The notes below the pieces were generated by a model, which was given only the letters and a program-made list of their open reading frames with translations, was not told the origin of the DNA and searched no databases. A stretch of DNA of 64,000 bases from Lindgomyces ingoldianus (Eukaryota; Ascomycota; Dothideomycetes; Pleosporales; Lindgomycetaceae), in contig NW_022985173.1 of NCBI RefSeq assembly GCF_010093535.1, forward strand, positions 1,376,795-1,440,794. Direction: 5' to 3'. This document shows, one piece after another, positions 35,162-47,589 of this stretch (its first letter is position 1; the number at the start of each line of letters is the position of its first letter). The position numbers and the translations under genes are program-made.

Positions 35162-36998
35162 ACGTGTTTTATCACTCATCCGCCAAAATCAGTCATCCGC
35201 CAGCCCCACTAAAATCAACGCGTCTCTATTAACTAACATGCCTCTACCACCACCACAACAGCTCTAATTAGGTTAAAAAAAGGGCAGACTAGCATTAGCT
35301 GCCTCTGTTCTTTAAACTTACAAAAATCTATCTGTTTATTACGTCTTAGCGCTATACAACACGCCTTAATTAACGCTTTGCAGTTGCCTTACAGGCGCCC
35401 TCCTACAAGCTACAGCTAACGCAAGAAAATAAAAGCTATTACCTGTTAAAAAGCAGTCCCTTATACGCTAGATCTTAGACCTTAACTTGCGCAGTTTTCT
35501 ACCACATATTATTAATGTGCAATAAATGGTAGACACTCTGCTTGCTGCTTGCGGCCAGCAGCTTCCACCCCTGCGTGTAGGCAAATGCTGGGTGGCGCGC
35601 TTTATTAACAGCTAGCTAGAGCTTAAGACAAAGTAGGACAGGAAGCTGCACTTCTAGCGCGCTCTCTATTAGGATCTAGTTAAGTTTAGAGCCTAGTTTA
35701 AGCTTATAGAGGACATGCGTTAGAGGTATAGAATACTAGATAAGGATACCTATAACTTTAATAAGACAGGATTTATAATAGGAATTACTAGCAGCATGTC
35801 TAAGGTTGTTACAAGCTTTAATAAAGTTAGTTAAGCAACTACTATCTAGCTAGGCAATTGTAACTAGGTTATAATAATTAAGTGCATTAACGCGTCTAGC
35901 TAGGTGCTCCCCCCGCTCATCATCCTACTAGGCAAGCTGCACTAGGCTAGCTGGTATCGCGATATCCCTGGCGACTGGACGCTCGCGGTGAGCAACAACA
36001 GCTAGACTACTGACTAGCTTAGTCTGTCCTAGCTTAAGCACTTTAACAATTAGACTGCGTCGCGTACAACTAGGGCCTACTGCCTGCTTATAGTAGACAG
36101 CTACAGCAGCCATGCAACGCCTAAGTTTGACTAATACTGTACAGAGAACAAGATTATTAGTCTCTGTATGCTAGCTTATAGCTCCCACCTTCTACAGCCT
36201 CTAGATGTTAGCTGCTTCTCCCTGCTTAAGACAGTGTACAGACGCAAGGTTTTTAAGCTAGCGCACAATTATATCTACTATGTTAACAAGTAAGACTTTC
36301 TAAGCATTTATACGCGTATTAGACCTATACTGTTTACAGAGTAGATAATTAAGAGCAGCTTTTAAGCTGCAGGTTTAGTCCTATACTGTCCTAATTGCGT
36401 CTTGTTGTCGCTTACTGTTGTCTGTACGCTGTCTCTACCAGCGCAAGAAGCTTATAGTGAGACGCGCTAGACTACAGAGACGCCTTATACAGTTACTTAG
36501 CTGCAGCAGCAGGCTTAACTTATCTATAACTGCCTTAGTTGTTAATTGCAGAGCTCTACTAGCTAGGCAATAGCTTAGCTTGTTAAAGGATGTTAAATAG
36601 CAATGCACTTAGCAATAATCCTTACAGAGAAGAACACTAAGCTGCGTTAGGCTAACTATTGTTAAGAGCAGAAAAGGCAATAGTGACAGCAGTATATTGC
36701 TACAGGAGGGACTCTTACAGGCTAGGAAGGTTAGAGGCTGGCTGCAGAGGCTGATAGGGTGGTCGAGGTAGATGCGCAGGCTCAGGCATCTCAGAGCTAT
36801 CGCCGAGCACCACCAACCTGCTTAAAATGCCACGTGCAAGGCCATAACAGGACTTAATGTAGAAGCAATTAGGAATCTTTTGTATATATATCTATATAGG
36901 TTTAATTTAGTTGCTGTTTAGTTATCTGTTAGAAAGGTGCTCTGGTTTTGGTGGGGCTGGCGGATGACTGATTTTGGCGGATGAGTGATAAAACACGT
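35162..36998 (+). mobile_element. PogoG: second pogo/Fot1-like DNA transposon (1837 bp)
   Basis: About 50-bp inverted repeats beginning ACGTGTTTTATCACTCATCC contain a duplicated 'tcatccgcca' block. TA flanks both ends (35160-35161, 36999-37000). It lies inside the PogoF transposase. The outer ends are unmutated. Confidence 0.9.
35238..36872 (+). pseudogene. PogoG transposase remnant (DDE, C-terminal CCHC knuckle)
   Basis: From the ATG at 35238 (MPLPPPQQ) one plus-strand frame can be followed for about 540 codons to a TAG at 36870, broken by many RIP stops. Landmarks: 'GKCWVARFINS' (Tc5-type DNA-binding region, about 35580), 'YNFNKTGFIIG' (first catalytic Asp, now Asn, about 35750), 'LLIVDSYSSHATPKFD' (second Asp, about 36080), 'HLLQPLDVSCFSLLKTVYR' (third Asp region, about 36190), and a terminal 'CLKCHVQGHNRT*C' zinc knuckle (about 36820). 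This is the layout of fungal pogo/Fot1 transposases. The D-to-N change and the stops inactivate it. Confidence 0.85.
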
Positions 36999-37645
36999 TA
37001 CAATATTAAGCTTTATAAGCATTACAGCAAGGCTGCTTTAGTGCTAGCCTAAGCTAAGCAGGAGATAAGGGCTATTAGAACGCTGTGTAGAGAGTACGCA
37101 GAGGAGGATATATTTAATATAGACAAGACAGGCCTATATTAGCAGCAGGCGCTGTTATTAGGCCTCTTAACTAGAGCTTAGCCTAGTAGGAAGAAGGACA
37201 AGAGCTAGATATTAATTATATGCTACTGTAACTTTACTAGCAGCTAGCGCTTTACTCTCTAGGCTATTAGAAAGGTAGCTAGGCCACATGCCCTACGTTG
37301 TGTTAACCTTAAGGCTCTAGATGTCTAATAGTTGTTAAATCTAAAGGCGTAGATAAACTATATAGTTATAAAGGACTAGCTACAGGCCTTCTATTAGTGG
37401 ATTAGGACTAGGACTATTCTACTGCTTATAGACAACTATAGCGCTTATATATTAGAGGTTAATCTAATGCCACCTCTACTAAATATCTAGATTTAATAGC
37501 TACTAGCAAATTCTACTAGTATTTATTAGCCACTTAATTAAGGCGTGATTAGTTAATTTAAGCGCTGCTATAAGAAGCAGTAGATACACTATATAGTCTC
37601 TAGCTATAAGCAAGGCGCTAATCTAGCTACTAAAGTTAACCTCTA

Positions 37646-38248
37646 TGTTACGGTCTACGGTTGGACCAGCGTAACCCCACCAGCAGTGCTCCACAATCTA
37701 GCCGGGTTGGGACAGGGCTCGCTTAAAGACCAGTCGGAGGACACGGAGGCAGCGCGGCTGCCTGAGGTCATGGAAGAATGTGTCGTCTAATAGGAGGACA
37801 GGCCGCGAGTTCAGAGAGCTCAAGGGAGCTTAAGGGAGCCCGCAGAAGCCTCCTTAGCAGACTCCTATAAACTCCTGCTAGCTCCCCTTAGCATCCCTAG
37901 CACATGTATATAGTTCCTGCATTAAACAACCTTTAAAAGGTGTGTTTAATGTTTAGTTTATTCTTTACATAGACTAAGTAGCATTTAGTTTTCTAAAGAG
38001 CTGTAATACTATTTATATATCTTGCACTATATATACCTCTAACCCTGTCTGTAAGGACTGTTTAACTCTAGCCTCCCTACTGCTGCACATAGGGCAAACT
38101 ATAATCTAGTTATTCTACTCCCCTCTATTAGCCTAATAGCCTGTACGTAGGACTGTACACCCTACTAGATTAGCCCCTACTTTCTGTCCTACTTCCCCCC
38201 TAGGAATATTAGCAGACCTAAGTGCTTTCTAAAGCAAGAATTATAACA
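37646..38248 (+). repeat. GypD-1 5' LTR (603 bp)
   Basis: The first 170 bases keep CpG (ccgggttggg, cggaggacacgg); the rest is mutated relative to the 3' LTR. Confidence 0.95.
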
Positions 38249-38299
38249 TTAAACACTACCCCTTTAAAAAGTATAGTAACCTTTTAACATAATTTAGAT

Positions 38300-39470
38300 T
38301 CTAACATAGCCTACACTGCACTATTAGAATCTACAGAAGTTCCTACCTAAAGTAAAGCTGTTCTAGCAAAACAGATTAATTTAATCTAGGACAACATTAA
38401 GAAACTTTAGCAGATTAGTAATAAGGTTAGTAAACTACTAAAACTTAAAAAAAAAAATTACTAACCTCTACTAAAAAGTAATAAAAACACTAAACTTTTT
38501 TAAACTCTTAAGCTTTTAGAAAGCAACTAACTAAGCTTATTAAATACATAAACTATAAGTAAAGCTAGTAAAAATTTAAAATATCTTATCTAAAAAGATA
38601 AGCATTATAGCTAAGAAAGCTTTAAGACTAGCCCTTTTAAAGCCCTTTAAAGGATTACTAAAGAACCTTTAACTATTTTTTACAAGATGCTATCTCTATA
38701 TGTAATATAATAAAGGAGCATTTTAAACTAACACAGAAATAATATCCTAAATAGGACTACACTTAGAAGGCCTTTTTATAATTTAGTTCTAACCTTACGC
38801 AGATAACTAGATAAACTTTAAAGTAAATAGTAAAGCACTTACTTTTAAAATAAAAAAAATATTTAGTAATATTAAAAACTTTAAAAAAGCCCTAACAGCT
38901 ATCTATAAAACCTTTAATAAGAAAAAGATTGCAGCTAATAAATTAAATACTATAAAATAAAAAACTAGCTTAGTCTAGAACTATGCAGCACGCTTTAGAG
39001 AACAGCTAGCCATCTGTAGATAGACAGACTAGAAGGCTCTCTGCTACATGTTCTATAACAGATTAAGTAAAATAGTAAAAGATAAATTTATGTATAGCAA
39101 AAAACTAACTACCTTTAAAAACTTTATTACATAGGTAATAACCTATAACAACTGTTATAAGGAGCGTAAAAGAGAAAAGAAATAAAAAGAAACTCTTTAA
39201 AAACTAAAGTTTATTTTTAAGAAAAAGAAGCTTCTATAATATAATAGGGAACTAATAGACCTTAGTTATGTAAAGCATATATAGAGCCTCCCTCTTAAAA
39301 AGAGCTAAGTTCTAGGACGCAATAAGCCGCCCCTAATAAAGAAATAATAAAAGTGGCTAGAGAACAAGGCCTGCCTAAACTATAAAAAAGTAGAACATTT
39401 CTGCTAAAACTGCCTAGACTTTTAAAAAAGGGAGAATAAAAATACTACTGCAACAATAAAAGCTATTACT
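38300..39470 (+). pseudogene. GypD-1 gag remnant
   Basis: Broken gag frame ending in a CCHC knuckle, 'ACLNYKKVEHFC*NCLDF' near 39365-39420, in which one Cys has become Tyr. Upstream, 'FREQLAICR*TD*KALCYMF' (about 38995-39055) matches the gag of GypA in the same position. Stops prevent expression. Confidence 0.75.
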
Positions 39471-40599
39471 ACTAAATATAGCCTTATAGATAAAGAAATA
39501 TAAAAAAGACTAGATAATAGACTTTACTAGCAATGTAAAAAAAACTACTTTTTAAATAACTACTTTAAACAGTATTAGGAGGTAGTTATTTAAAATTTTA
39601 GCAGCCTTAATATAGTGTTATAGAACCTTACAATTTTTAAAAGATATAAAGAAAAAACTTAGATCTAAAAATATATTATAAATATTTAAAAAAAAGAAAA
39701 ACAGTTTCTCTTTTAAGACTAGACCTCTAGCACCTTAGCAAGAGAGCTTTTTTAACAGTTTTAGAAATGTAAATGCTAGAAGTGCAGGTTGCAACATAAC
39801 TACTTAAGTAACTACATAGTCTTACTTTACTAAATAAACATTAGCAATAACTACTTAACATTTAACATTATATAAAGGATAGCTAAAGTTAAATATAATA
39901 TTATAAATAAAAAAAAGTAATAGTAATTTTTTATTAAAATTAAAAACTAAAAGCTAGAATAGCTAGATAAACCTGCTAGGTTTAAAGTACTATAACTAGC
40001 GCCTAAAAAACCTAAGACACTGCTTTTAAGCCTAGTAATCTCTTAAAAGGCTTTTGCAATATAATAAAACTACAGATAATATGTTCTTTACAGAAGTAGC
40101 ACCTACAGCACTAGCAGTTGCTAGTAGAAAAAACACCCTATATAGCTAGTACAAATAAAGGAATACTTTTAGTAGACCTAAGAAAGTCCTCTTAACACAT
40201 TACACAGACCTAATAAGTGTCTGTACCCCTAGTACTAGTGTACATAATAATACTATGTTAGACACTAGAATAATAAACATTAAGCAGAATAGTAGCCTAC
40301 ATAGGAAAAAAACTACAACGGTTGCCTATAGCAAGGAACAGCCTTAGCCTGTAAAACTATAAACTGTTACACTTATTAGACAGCTCCCTCTTATAAACAA
40401 AAGGCATAAATAAAGTGTAATAAATAAGACAGCTATAGGTTCTACTACTTTTAGTAAAAAGCAGCAAGAAAGGAAGACTATCTAATGTTATATTACCTAG
40501 TTAAAGATTATAAATGTAAAGCAGCTAACTACTGCAATTAAAAATATTAAATTTATAAAAAAAAAACAAGTTTAATAATAACTTATAAGATATTAATTC

Positions 40600-43500
40600 T
40601 TACTTTTTTTTAAATAAGAAAGTTAAACATAACATATTAGCAGTAATTACAGTAGGATAAGGGGCAGGACACAGCTTAACTACTACCTTTACGTACAAAA
40701 GATAGCCTAGGCTAGCCCTAGTTAACAGCAGATGCACCTTTACTATAATAAATAAAGATTAAGTAGACAAACAAAGCATACTATTCTATATAAAGAAAAA
40801 CCTGTTTAAGGTAACTCTTACTAATGCATTATTAATTAAGCATAGTAGAGGATAGATTAACTTAGAAATATATAAAAAAAACTTTAAAACCTCTAATATA
40901 AGTAATTAAAGATCTATAAACATACTTAAGCTAAAAGGCAAGTATAATGTAATTTTAGGCTATAACTAGCTTAAAACACATAACTCTGCAATTAATTAGA
41001 GAACTATAACTATAAAAACTTCTAACAACTACGCACACATAACCTAGTTAGCATGCTATAATAATAAATGCCTAGTCTACTAACAAGCAAAACAGAGTAG
41101 TAGTTACTACCCTAAGAAAAGAAAACTCTAGAGGTTTCTTTACTAAGAGCTAAAAGCCTAAGTAATAAAAATAATAAAAGAAGAACTTAAAAAAGTATCT
41201 TATAAAAAGATTAAAAAAGATAAAAATGTAGAATAAATTAGCGTTATATAAATCTAAAAAAAAGGCTGCATCCTGCCTAAATACAAAGACTATAAGGACA
41301 TGTTTAAGACACTAGAGGACCCTAAAGAACTACTACTACACTAGCCTTAGGATTACACTATTAACCTAATAAAAGATCACAACCTAAAGACGCATAAGCT
41401 TTGCCCCTTAATAAAGGTATAAAAAGAGGCCTTATAAGAATATATTAATAGGATGTTAGCATAAGGCTATATCTAAAAAAGCTACAGCTTTGTAGCTTTA
41501 GCAGTAGTCTTTGCAAAAAAAAAAAGAGGAAAAATCTAGGTCTATTAGGACTATAGAACTCTAAACAATAACATAATCTAAGACTAGTTTCCTCTCTTAA
41601 TTATATAAGACATTATAAATTAATTAAAAGAAACCTAATACTTTATAAAGTTTAATGTACAGGATAAGTTTAATAAAATAAGAATATAGAAAGGAGATAA
41701 GTAGCTTACTACGTTTAGAACCTTGTAAGAACTTTATAAGTTACTAGTAATGCTATTTAGCTTAATAAACGCCTTAGTAACTTTTTAGCAAATTATTAAC
41801 ACAGCTCTTAACCCCTACTTTAATGTCTTTACCTTAGTATATCTAGACAACGTCCTTATCTATTTAAAAGATACCCTAGAAGACTACGTACAAAAGGTAC
41901 AAAAAGTTTTAGAATAGCTTAAGAAGTATAGACTTTACCTGCAGCTCTTTAAATGTAAGTTCTATGTTACTAAAATAAAATACTTAGAATTTATAATTAA
42001 TAAAGAAAAAATAAAGATTAACCTAGCTAAAGTATAGAAAGTACTTAAGTAGCTAGAACTTATAATAGTTAAAGAAGTAAAAGAATTTCTAGGACTATTA
42101 GGCTATATTAGATAAATAATTAGGGACTATTTAAAAATTGCTATACTATTAACAAATGCTATAATAAAAAAGCAGGCTATAGCAAAGTTTATCTAGACCC
42201 TAGAAATAAATAAGGCATTTATAATACTAAAATAAGCTATAACAGACAAGCTAGTACTAAGAATGTACAACCTACAATTAGACACTAAGATCCACACAGA
42301 CGCATCCCTAGGAGCCAGCAGAGCTGCGTTATACTAGAAACAGGAAGACAGAAAATAGCACCTAGTAGCGTACTATTCTGCTAAGTTCTTAGGACCTAAA
42401 GTAAGCTACAGCATACCTAATAAAGAGCTAAAAGCAATATTAAATGCTGTAAGAGTTTAGGCCACAGAGCTACACAGAATAGTAAGACTATTTAATGTTA
42501 TAACAGACTATGTAAATTTAGTTATATTTTTAACAGTAAAAAAGCTGTTACTAATGCACGTAAGATAGGCAATAGAGCTTGCACAGTTTAACTGCATTAT
42601 TAAGCATGTGCCTAGAGCACAGAATTAGCAGGCTAACGCCTTTAGCTAAAGACTAGACTACTTTAATAGAGAAAAAGAAAGAACTAAAAAGTTTACACTC
42701 TTTAAAGAAACTAATAAAAAATAAATCTATAATAGACTCTAACTTATAAAAGAATTCTACATGCTTATAGCTAGCAAGTAAGGATAAAAGAACCTAGTCT
42801 AGAAATATTATAAATCTCTAATGTTTAGACATCTAGGAATTAGCACCCTTTAAAAGAAGTTAAGGGCTGCTATACTTTAATAAATACTAAAAGTAAAGCA
42901 GTTATGCACAGAAGTGCTTAGGGAATGTAATACCTGTAATAAGAACAACCTATAGAGACATAAGGCCTACAGGTACCTTTAACTAATTAAAGCACTAAAA
43001 TTACTATAGATAATAATTATAATAGATTTTATTATAAAATTACCCCTATCTAAAGAACTAGGGACTAATAGGATGTGCGACATAATTATAGTAGCTCTAG
43101 ATAAGACTACTAAGTATTTATATATATAGCCCTTAGAAAAAATAATAATAGCTAAAGAGTTTATTTATAAAGTAAAGCAAAATGTAATATTAGTACATAA
43201 ATGCCCTAAGATTATTATCTTTAACTAAAATAAGTTGTTTACTAGCAGTTTCTAGAAGACAGTAATGCAGCACCTTAGAATAGCGCATAAGCTATTAATA
43301 GCCTACCACCTGCAAATAGACAGACAGACTAAAAGAGCAAATGCAGAAGTAGAAAGATACTTAAGGAAGTACATTTTCTATACTTAGAATAATTAGGCAG
43401 AATAGCTTTTAATAGCGCAACTAGCTATTAACAATGTAGAATTAGCTACAACAAAAGAAATGCTGTATAAGGCTAATTTTAGATATAACCCCTACTTTAC

Positions 43501-44040
43501 ATTACACAGAAGTTAGCCTACAGATCTATAAGAATTAATAGACTAACTAAAAGACCTATGTTAGATACATAAGAAGTTAGCTATAGAAGCTAGATCTAGT
43601 AGAGAAATAATAGAAAAGTATGTAAATAAATCTTAATAACTAAGACTAAAAATCTACCTAGAAGATTATGTGTACCTTAACACTAAAAATCTTAAGATAA
43701 CTAGACCTTCTAGAAAGCTAGTAAAAAAAAGGATTAAACTATATAAAGTCTTTTAAACCTAATAAGACAACTGTAAGCTTAAGCTTCCCCTGCATATAAA
43801 GATACACTTATAGTTCTATATCTCTAGACTAGAAAAAGCACCTAAAGGGATTCCTTTATCTACATAGAGATAGGAAGACAAAGAAACAGAATATAAAGTT
43901 AAGCGCATTATTAGCAATTAAAAAAACTAAAAAGAATTTCTAGTAAAATAGAAAGGATAGCTTACTAGTAAAAACACATAAAAACTAGCTAAAAATTTAA
44001 AAAACGCGCAGCTGCTAGTACAAGAGTACCTTTAGGCTTG
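40600..44040 (+). pseudogene. GypD-1 pol remnant: protease, RT, RNase H, integrase, chromodomain
   Basis: Blocks on the plus strand: protease 'ALVNSRCTFTIINKD' near 40715-40760 (the DSG/DSR Asp changed to Asn), RT 'VYLDNVLIYLKD' near 41840-41875, RNase H 'KIHTDASLGASRAALY' near 42290-42335, integrase 'NKLFTSSF' and 'YHLQIDRQTKRANAE' near 43230-43350, then 'FYISRLEKAPKGIP' and a chromodomain with 'YKVKRIISN*KN*KEFLVK' near 43890-43960. The order is typical of chromoviruses. Stops throughout make it inactive. Confidence 0.88.
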
Positions 44041-44543
44041 TTTAAAAGAAACTAGCTAGGTAATAAGGCACCTATATTAAAAGAAGCAGCTATGTTATTA
44101 CTAGATAGCAGCAGCCTTTAGAGACAAGTCTTAGCTAAGGAAGGTTAAGGGGGAGAACAACTATCTACTTTTACTTTAAGAGCTTCTATCTTATTTAAGG
44201 AGGAGAGGTCTCCCTTTAAGTATTTTGCGCAATAAGCCTCTAGCAGATCTAGTAATTTTTAGATATAATCCTGTCTAGAACGCTCTCTATCTATCGCCCC
44301 TAACATCTCCTCCTGCAGGCAAAGCTGTTCCTAGTCCCACGCCTGCTGCTCTTCTAGTAAAAGGCGCTTATAAGCTAGCTACTTCTCTAGTAGAACACAT
44401 TTACAAGCCTTTGCAGCTAAGGCCTTCTAGAGGAGCGCCTTTTGTTCTTTCTCTAACTAATCTTATATAGCATTAAAAACAAAAGCGTTGCATTTACTGT
44501 GCTTTTTTACACATTTAACGCAGTTATTTAAGAATAAAGTTAA
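43989..44543 (-). pseudogene. Antisense accessory ORF of GypD-1, homologue of 8153-8689
   Basis: The function is unknown. A minus-strand frame of about 185 codons, with RIP-type stops, begins near 44543 without a surviving ATG (LTLFLNNCVKCVKKHSKCNA). Shared features with the GypA ORF: the pattern C-V-x-C-V-x-K-x-S-x-C-N-A-F-V-x-N-A, a charged K/E/L/Q coiled-coil middle, and a 'KYLxxDLxxLxKxxALK' block followed by 'SP.xP'. It ends at 43989, opposite the chromodomain codons of pol, the same overlap as in GypA. Gene order and strand are thus conserved between two divergent Gypsy families on opposite genomic strands. Confidence 0.6.
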
Positions 44544-44787
44544 CACATAAGACAACCTTAAGGATTAGCAAGCGCTATAGGGCCTTATTTTTGTCTAGTA
44601 AAGAGGATTAAAATAATAAGCAACATAAAGATAATAGAATAAGTAAGACTAACAAGCTATTTAGTATAAAAAAAATAAATGTTAAGGATGCCTTCTAGCA
44701 GGCAGACGCATATTTTATAAATAAACTCTTACTAACACAGATGTATAAGCAGAGCGGCGAGGACGCTGCTAGGGAGAGAGGGCAGCG

Positions 44788-45390
44788 TGTTACAGTCTAC
44801 AGTTGGACTAGCGTAACCCCACTAGCAGTGCTCCACAATCTAGCTGGGTTAGGACAGGGCTCGCTTAAAGACTAGTTAGAGGACACAGAGGCAGCGCAGC
44901 TACCTAAGGTTATAGAAGAATGTGTTGTCTAATAGGAGGACAGGCTGTAAGTTTAGGGAGCTTAAGGGAGCTTAAGGGAGCCCGCAGGAGCCTTCTTAGC
45001 AGACTCCTATAAACTCCTGTTAGCTCCCCTTAGCATCCCTAGCACATGTATATAGTTCCTGCATTAAATAACCTTTAGAAGGTGTGTTTAATGTTTAGTT
45101 TATTCTTTACATAAACTAAGTAGCATTTAGTTTTCTAAAGAGCTGTAATACTATTTGTATATCTTGCACTATATATACCTCTAACCCTGTCTGTAAGGAC
45201 TGTTTAACCCCAGCCTCCCTACTGCCGCACATAGGGCAAACCACGATCTAGTTATTCTACTCCCCTCTATTAGCCTAATAGCCTGTACGTAGGACTGTAC
45301 ACCCTACCGGATTGGCCCCTACTTTCCGTCCTACTTCCCCCCTAGGAATATCAGCAGACCTGAGTGCTTCCCGAAGCAAGGATTGTAACA
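44788..45390 (+). repeat. GypD-1 3' LTR (603 bp)
   Basis: Pairs with 37646-38248. The last 190 bases are intact (accggattggcccctacttt) where the 5' LTR is mutated. Confidence 0.95.
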
Positions 45391-45988
45391 CTCTACTATG
45401 CCCTACGCTAGGCCTCTTAAGCCTAGTATAACAACCTTTGTAGTAATACAGTCTATCACTGCTTCTGCTAAGCCAGAATCTAGCCTACACAGGAACTAAT
45501 CTGTCTACCTAATCTAGAGGAGCAGCCTTAGCAGGAGCTAGAGGAGCTATACAAACAGGTACAGCACGCTGGCAAGATCTAGGACGCTATAAGTCTTAAG
45601 AACTTCCTTAATCCTATTAATAAGGACAATAAGCCTAATTAATCTAACTTTAATATAGTAGACGCTATTACAAGGTACAGCTAGCTGCTAGCTATAGTTA
45701 AAAAGGAATTAGAAGATAAAGAGGCTCCTGTACAGATACCTACCCCTACTAAGGCAGAGCAGGCTCTTAAGTTACTACTCTTATATTAAGAACATACAGA
45801 TAGGACAACTTCTTAGCAGATAAAGACTCTACAGCAGCTGTATACTAAAGCAAAGGCTTAGAAATCTAAGCAGGCTGTCTAGGGCACCCTAGATAGTTGG
45901 CTTACGTAACTATTTTGCTATAACAATATTTTAATATAACAATATAATCCTAGCTCCCCGTTTGTATCGCGCCATCAAGAGTTGACTG

Positions 45989-46170
45989 TATATATATAAT
46001 TAAAATATAATTTCTAAGCTTTTACTCTTTTAGTAAAGTGCTACTTAAAAGTAAGTAAGCTAAAAAAAAAAAATAGAACTTACATAAGTATTTAAGCTAC
46101 TATAGAGATTTAAAGATTCTATTTAAATAAAAATAGAGCTTAAATTAGAGAGTTTTTAGAGAGTTTTAAG
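45989..46170. other. AT-rich flank ending at the gene-island boundary
   Basis: No feature is seen. Base composition switches abruptly near 46170 from TpA-rich to mixed sequence. Confidence 0.6.
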
Positions 46171-46333
46171 GCTGTAATCTAACAGAGCGGTGGGTGCTGT
46201 TTAGAGGAAGTTTTCTTGTTTCGGGCGAGCTTTTAGATACATTGGCCGAATTTAGCCGACAAGCGAGATTTTAGCGTGTATGACCGAGCTGCAACCTCCT
46301 AGAGGACAAAGACTGCCCTCGGTCTGCCTCAGC

Positions 46334-47589
46334 TTACTTTGTACCGGTCTCGATATCACCCAAAGCATACGTGTGTGGAGACTTCGTAACCAGTTCTTTG
46401 GTGGAGTGCTGGTCTTCTTGAATTGTAACATACGGCTTCCGGTCCTGGAGACTGTTGATGGAGGAGCTGGTGTTCGAAGTTTTCGACCGACTCAACTGTG
46501 AAGGGATTGATACAACTGATCTGATTCGGTAATACAGCTCCGATTTGGCGAAGTTTGTCCCGAAGCAGTAAATTCCTGGTGCGCAGCTGACTACGATGCC
46601 AACGGCATTCGATTATCCTGTGCGCGAGGTTAGCTTCTCCGATCTTCGCTGAGTCTCCTCGCTGGCTACTCACGTGCAAATCATAGCTATGGTCATTTCC
46701 ATGGAAGTCCCTTTCAAGGACCGGACTTTGTAGACCAAGGACACCGTACTGGCAGCGATAGCACTGAGGAATGTTAATGTCATACGGTCCTTTCATACGC
46801 CTTGACTGCTTACAGGATTCCCGTCATGAATACGATGAGTAAACCAAGTTTCTTCGCGAACGGAAGCTGCATCTTCAGGATAGATGAGATTGGTAGGAAG
46901 AAGATGATCAAATCTGTAATGACGGAGATCACACCTAGCGCAACACCAGAAGCTGAAGCCTTCCTAGAACACTGTGTCAGGTAAAGGAGATCCGCGGGTC
47001 TGGTTATATCCAGATCTCGAATTGGACAGATGCACGCTGTTGAGCCCACTATGTACGCTATCGCGCTGATAGCAAGAACGGCATAGGAGGTCCTTCTCAG
47101 CCACCTCTCAACACCGAAAATGCGGGTGTATAGCAGGAGGATCGGAGCCTTGGAGGCCCACATGGATGAAGAGACTACGAGGTCAATCGCTATGTTTAGC
47201 TACGCCTCGGTTAGCGCATGGCGACAAGACGACTTAATGGAGCTCTAAACATACCTGCTGCGCCGTCTTCAGACTGGTTGCGAGGCTAGTGAAGGCTTCT
47301 TCGATGCTAGTATAACATTTGCAAGTGCTAACAGCGGGGCAGACGAGAAGATCTAACCTTTCACGAGAAGATGCATGAGTATCAGGTTACCGACGAGAAA
47401 GATGGTTGCAACAATCGCCATATCTTCTCACAAAGTAAGCTTTCGCCACTAAAAACTAATGCTCCCCTTACAGTCACTAGGGAGCAGACGCTTTGCATAG
47501 CGGGCGTTAGCGCCGATGCGTACTGCCACAATTAGCCCAGTTAAAGTAACCAGAGTCGCTCCAACGGCTAGGAATGTGTCTATGGACAT
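46334..47589 (-). pseudogene. Fungal rhodopsin-domain integral membrane protein gene, probably frame-damaged
   Basis: Start ATG at 47589 (MSIDTFLAVGATLVTLTGLI, a first membrane helix). Proposed exons: 47589-47472, 47423-47358, 47306-47255, 47199-46814, 46763-46674, 46617-46334. The fourth exon carries the family core: 'MWASKAPILLLYTRIFGVER', then helices around 'AVLAISAIAYIVG' and 'VISVITDLIIFFLPISSIL', then 'KKLGLLIVFMTGIL'. This fits the widespread 7-helix fungal plasma-membrane family (PF20684 type). Two problems: exons 2 and 3 do not join in phase, and the expected 'NAVGIVVSCAPGIYCFG' helix near 46610 is in a different frame from exon 5, as if 2 bases were lost. The C-terminal tail differs by frame. 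It is divergently arranged with the P450. Role unknown. Confidence 0.65.

Larger units (their letters stand above)
34755..37645 (+). pseudogene. PogoF transposase remnant (pieces 34755-35161 and 37001-37645; continues at 45396)
   Basis: ATG at 34755 opens 'MPRIAITNKQRRALQQ', a CENP-B/pogo-type helix-turn-helix start, followed by 'QWPILEAILFN*QQHL'. After PogoG the frame resumes with 'EYAEEDIFNIDKTGLY', the first catalytic Asp region of DDE transposases, and 'LLLIDNYSAYI', the second. GypD-1 interrupts it at 37645; 'YALR*ASQA*Y'-like codons continue at 45392. RIP stops and two insertions make it non-functional. Confidence 0.75.
37646..45390 (+). mobile_element. GypD-1: complete Ty3/Gypsy chromovirus, RIP-degraded (7745 bp)
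   Basis: 603-bp LTRs at 37646-38248 and 44788-45390 (TGTTACGGTCTACGG...GATTGTAACA) are flanked by the duplication CTCTA (37641-37645, 45391-45395). Plus-strand gag, protease, RT, RNase H, integrase and chromodomain can all be followed. It lies inside the PogoF transposase. An antisense ORF occupies 43989-44543. Confidence 0.95.
34597..45988 (+). mobile_element. PogoF: pogo/Fot1-like DNA transposon split by PogoG and GypD-1
   Basis: Terminal inverted repeats begin CAGTCAACTCTCGATGGCGC and end GCGCCATCAAGAGTTGACTG, flanked by TA (34595-34596, 45989-45990). Without the nested elements it is about 1.8 kb, normal for this group. The transposase is in three pieces: 34755-35161, 37001-37645 and 45396 onward. 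Confidence 0.88.

Noticed and set aside
46280..46501. 73-codon plus-strand frame
   Set aside because: It is opposite the last exon of the rhodopsin-domain gene, whose blocks explain the sequence better.
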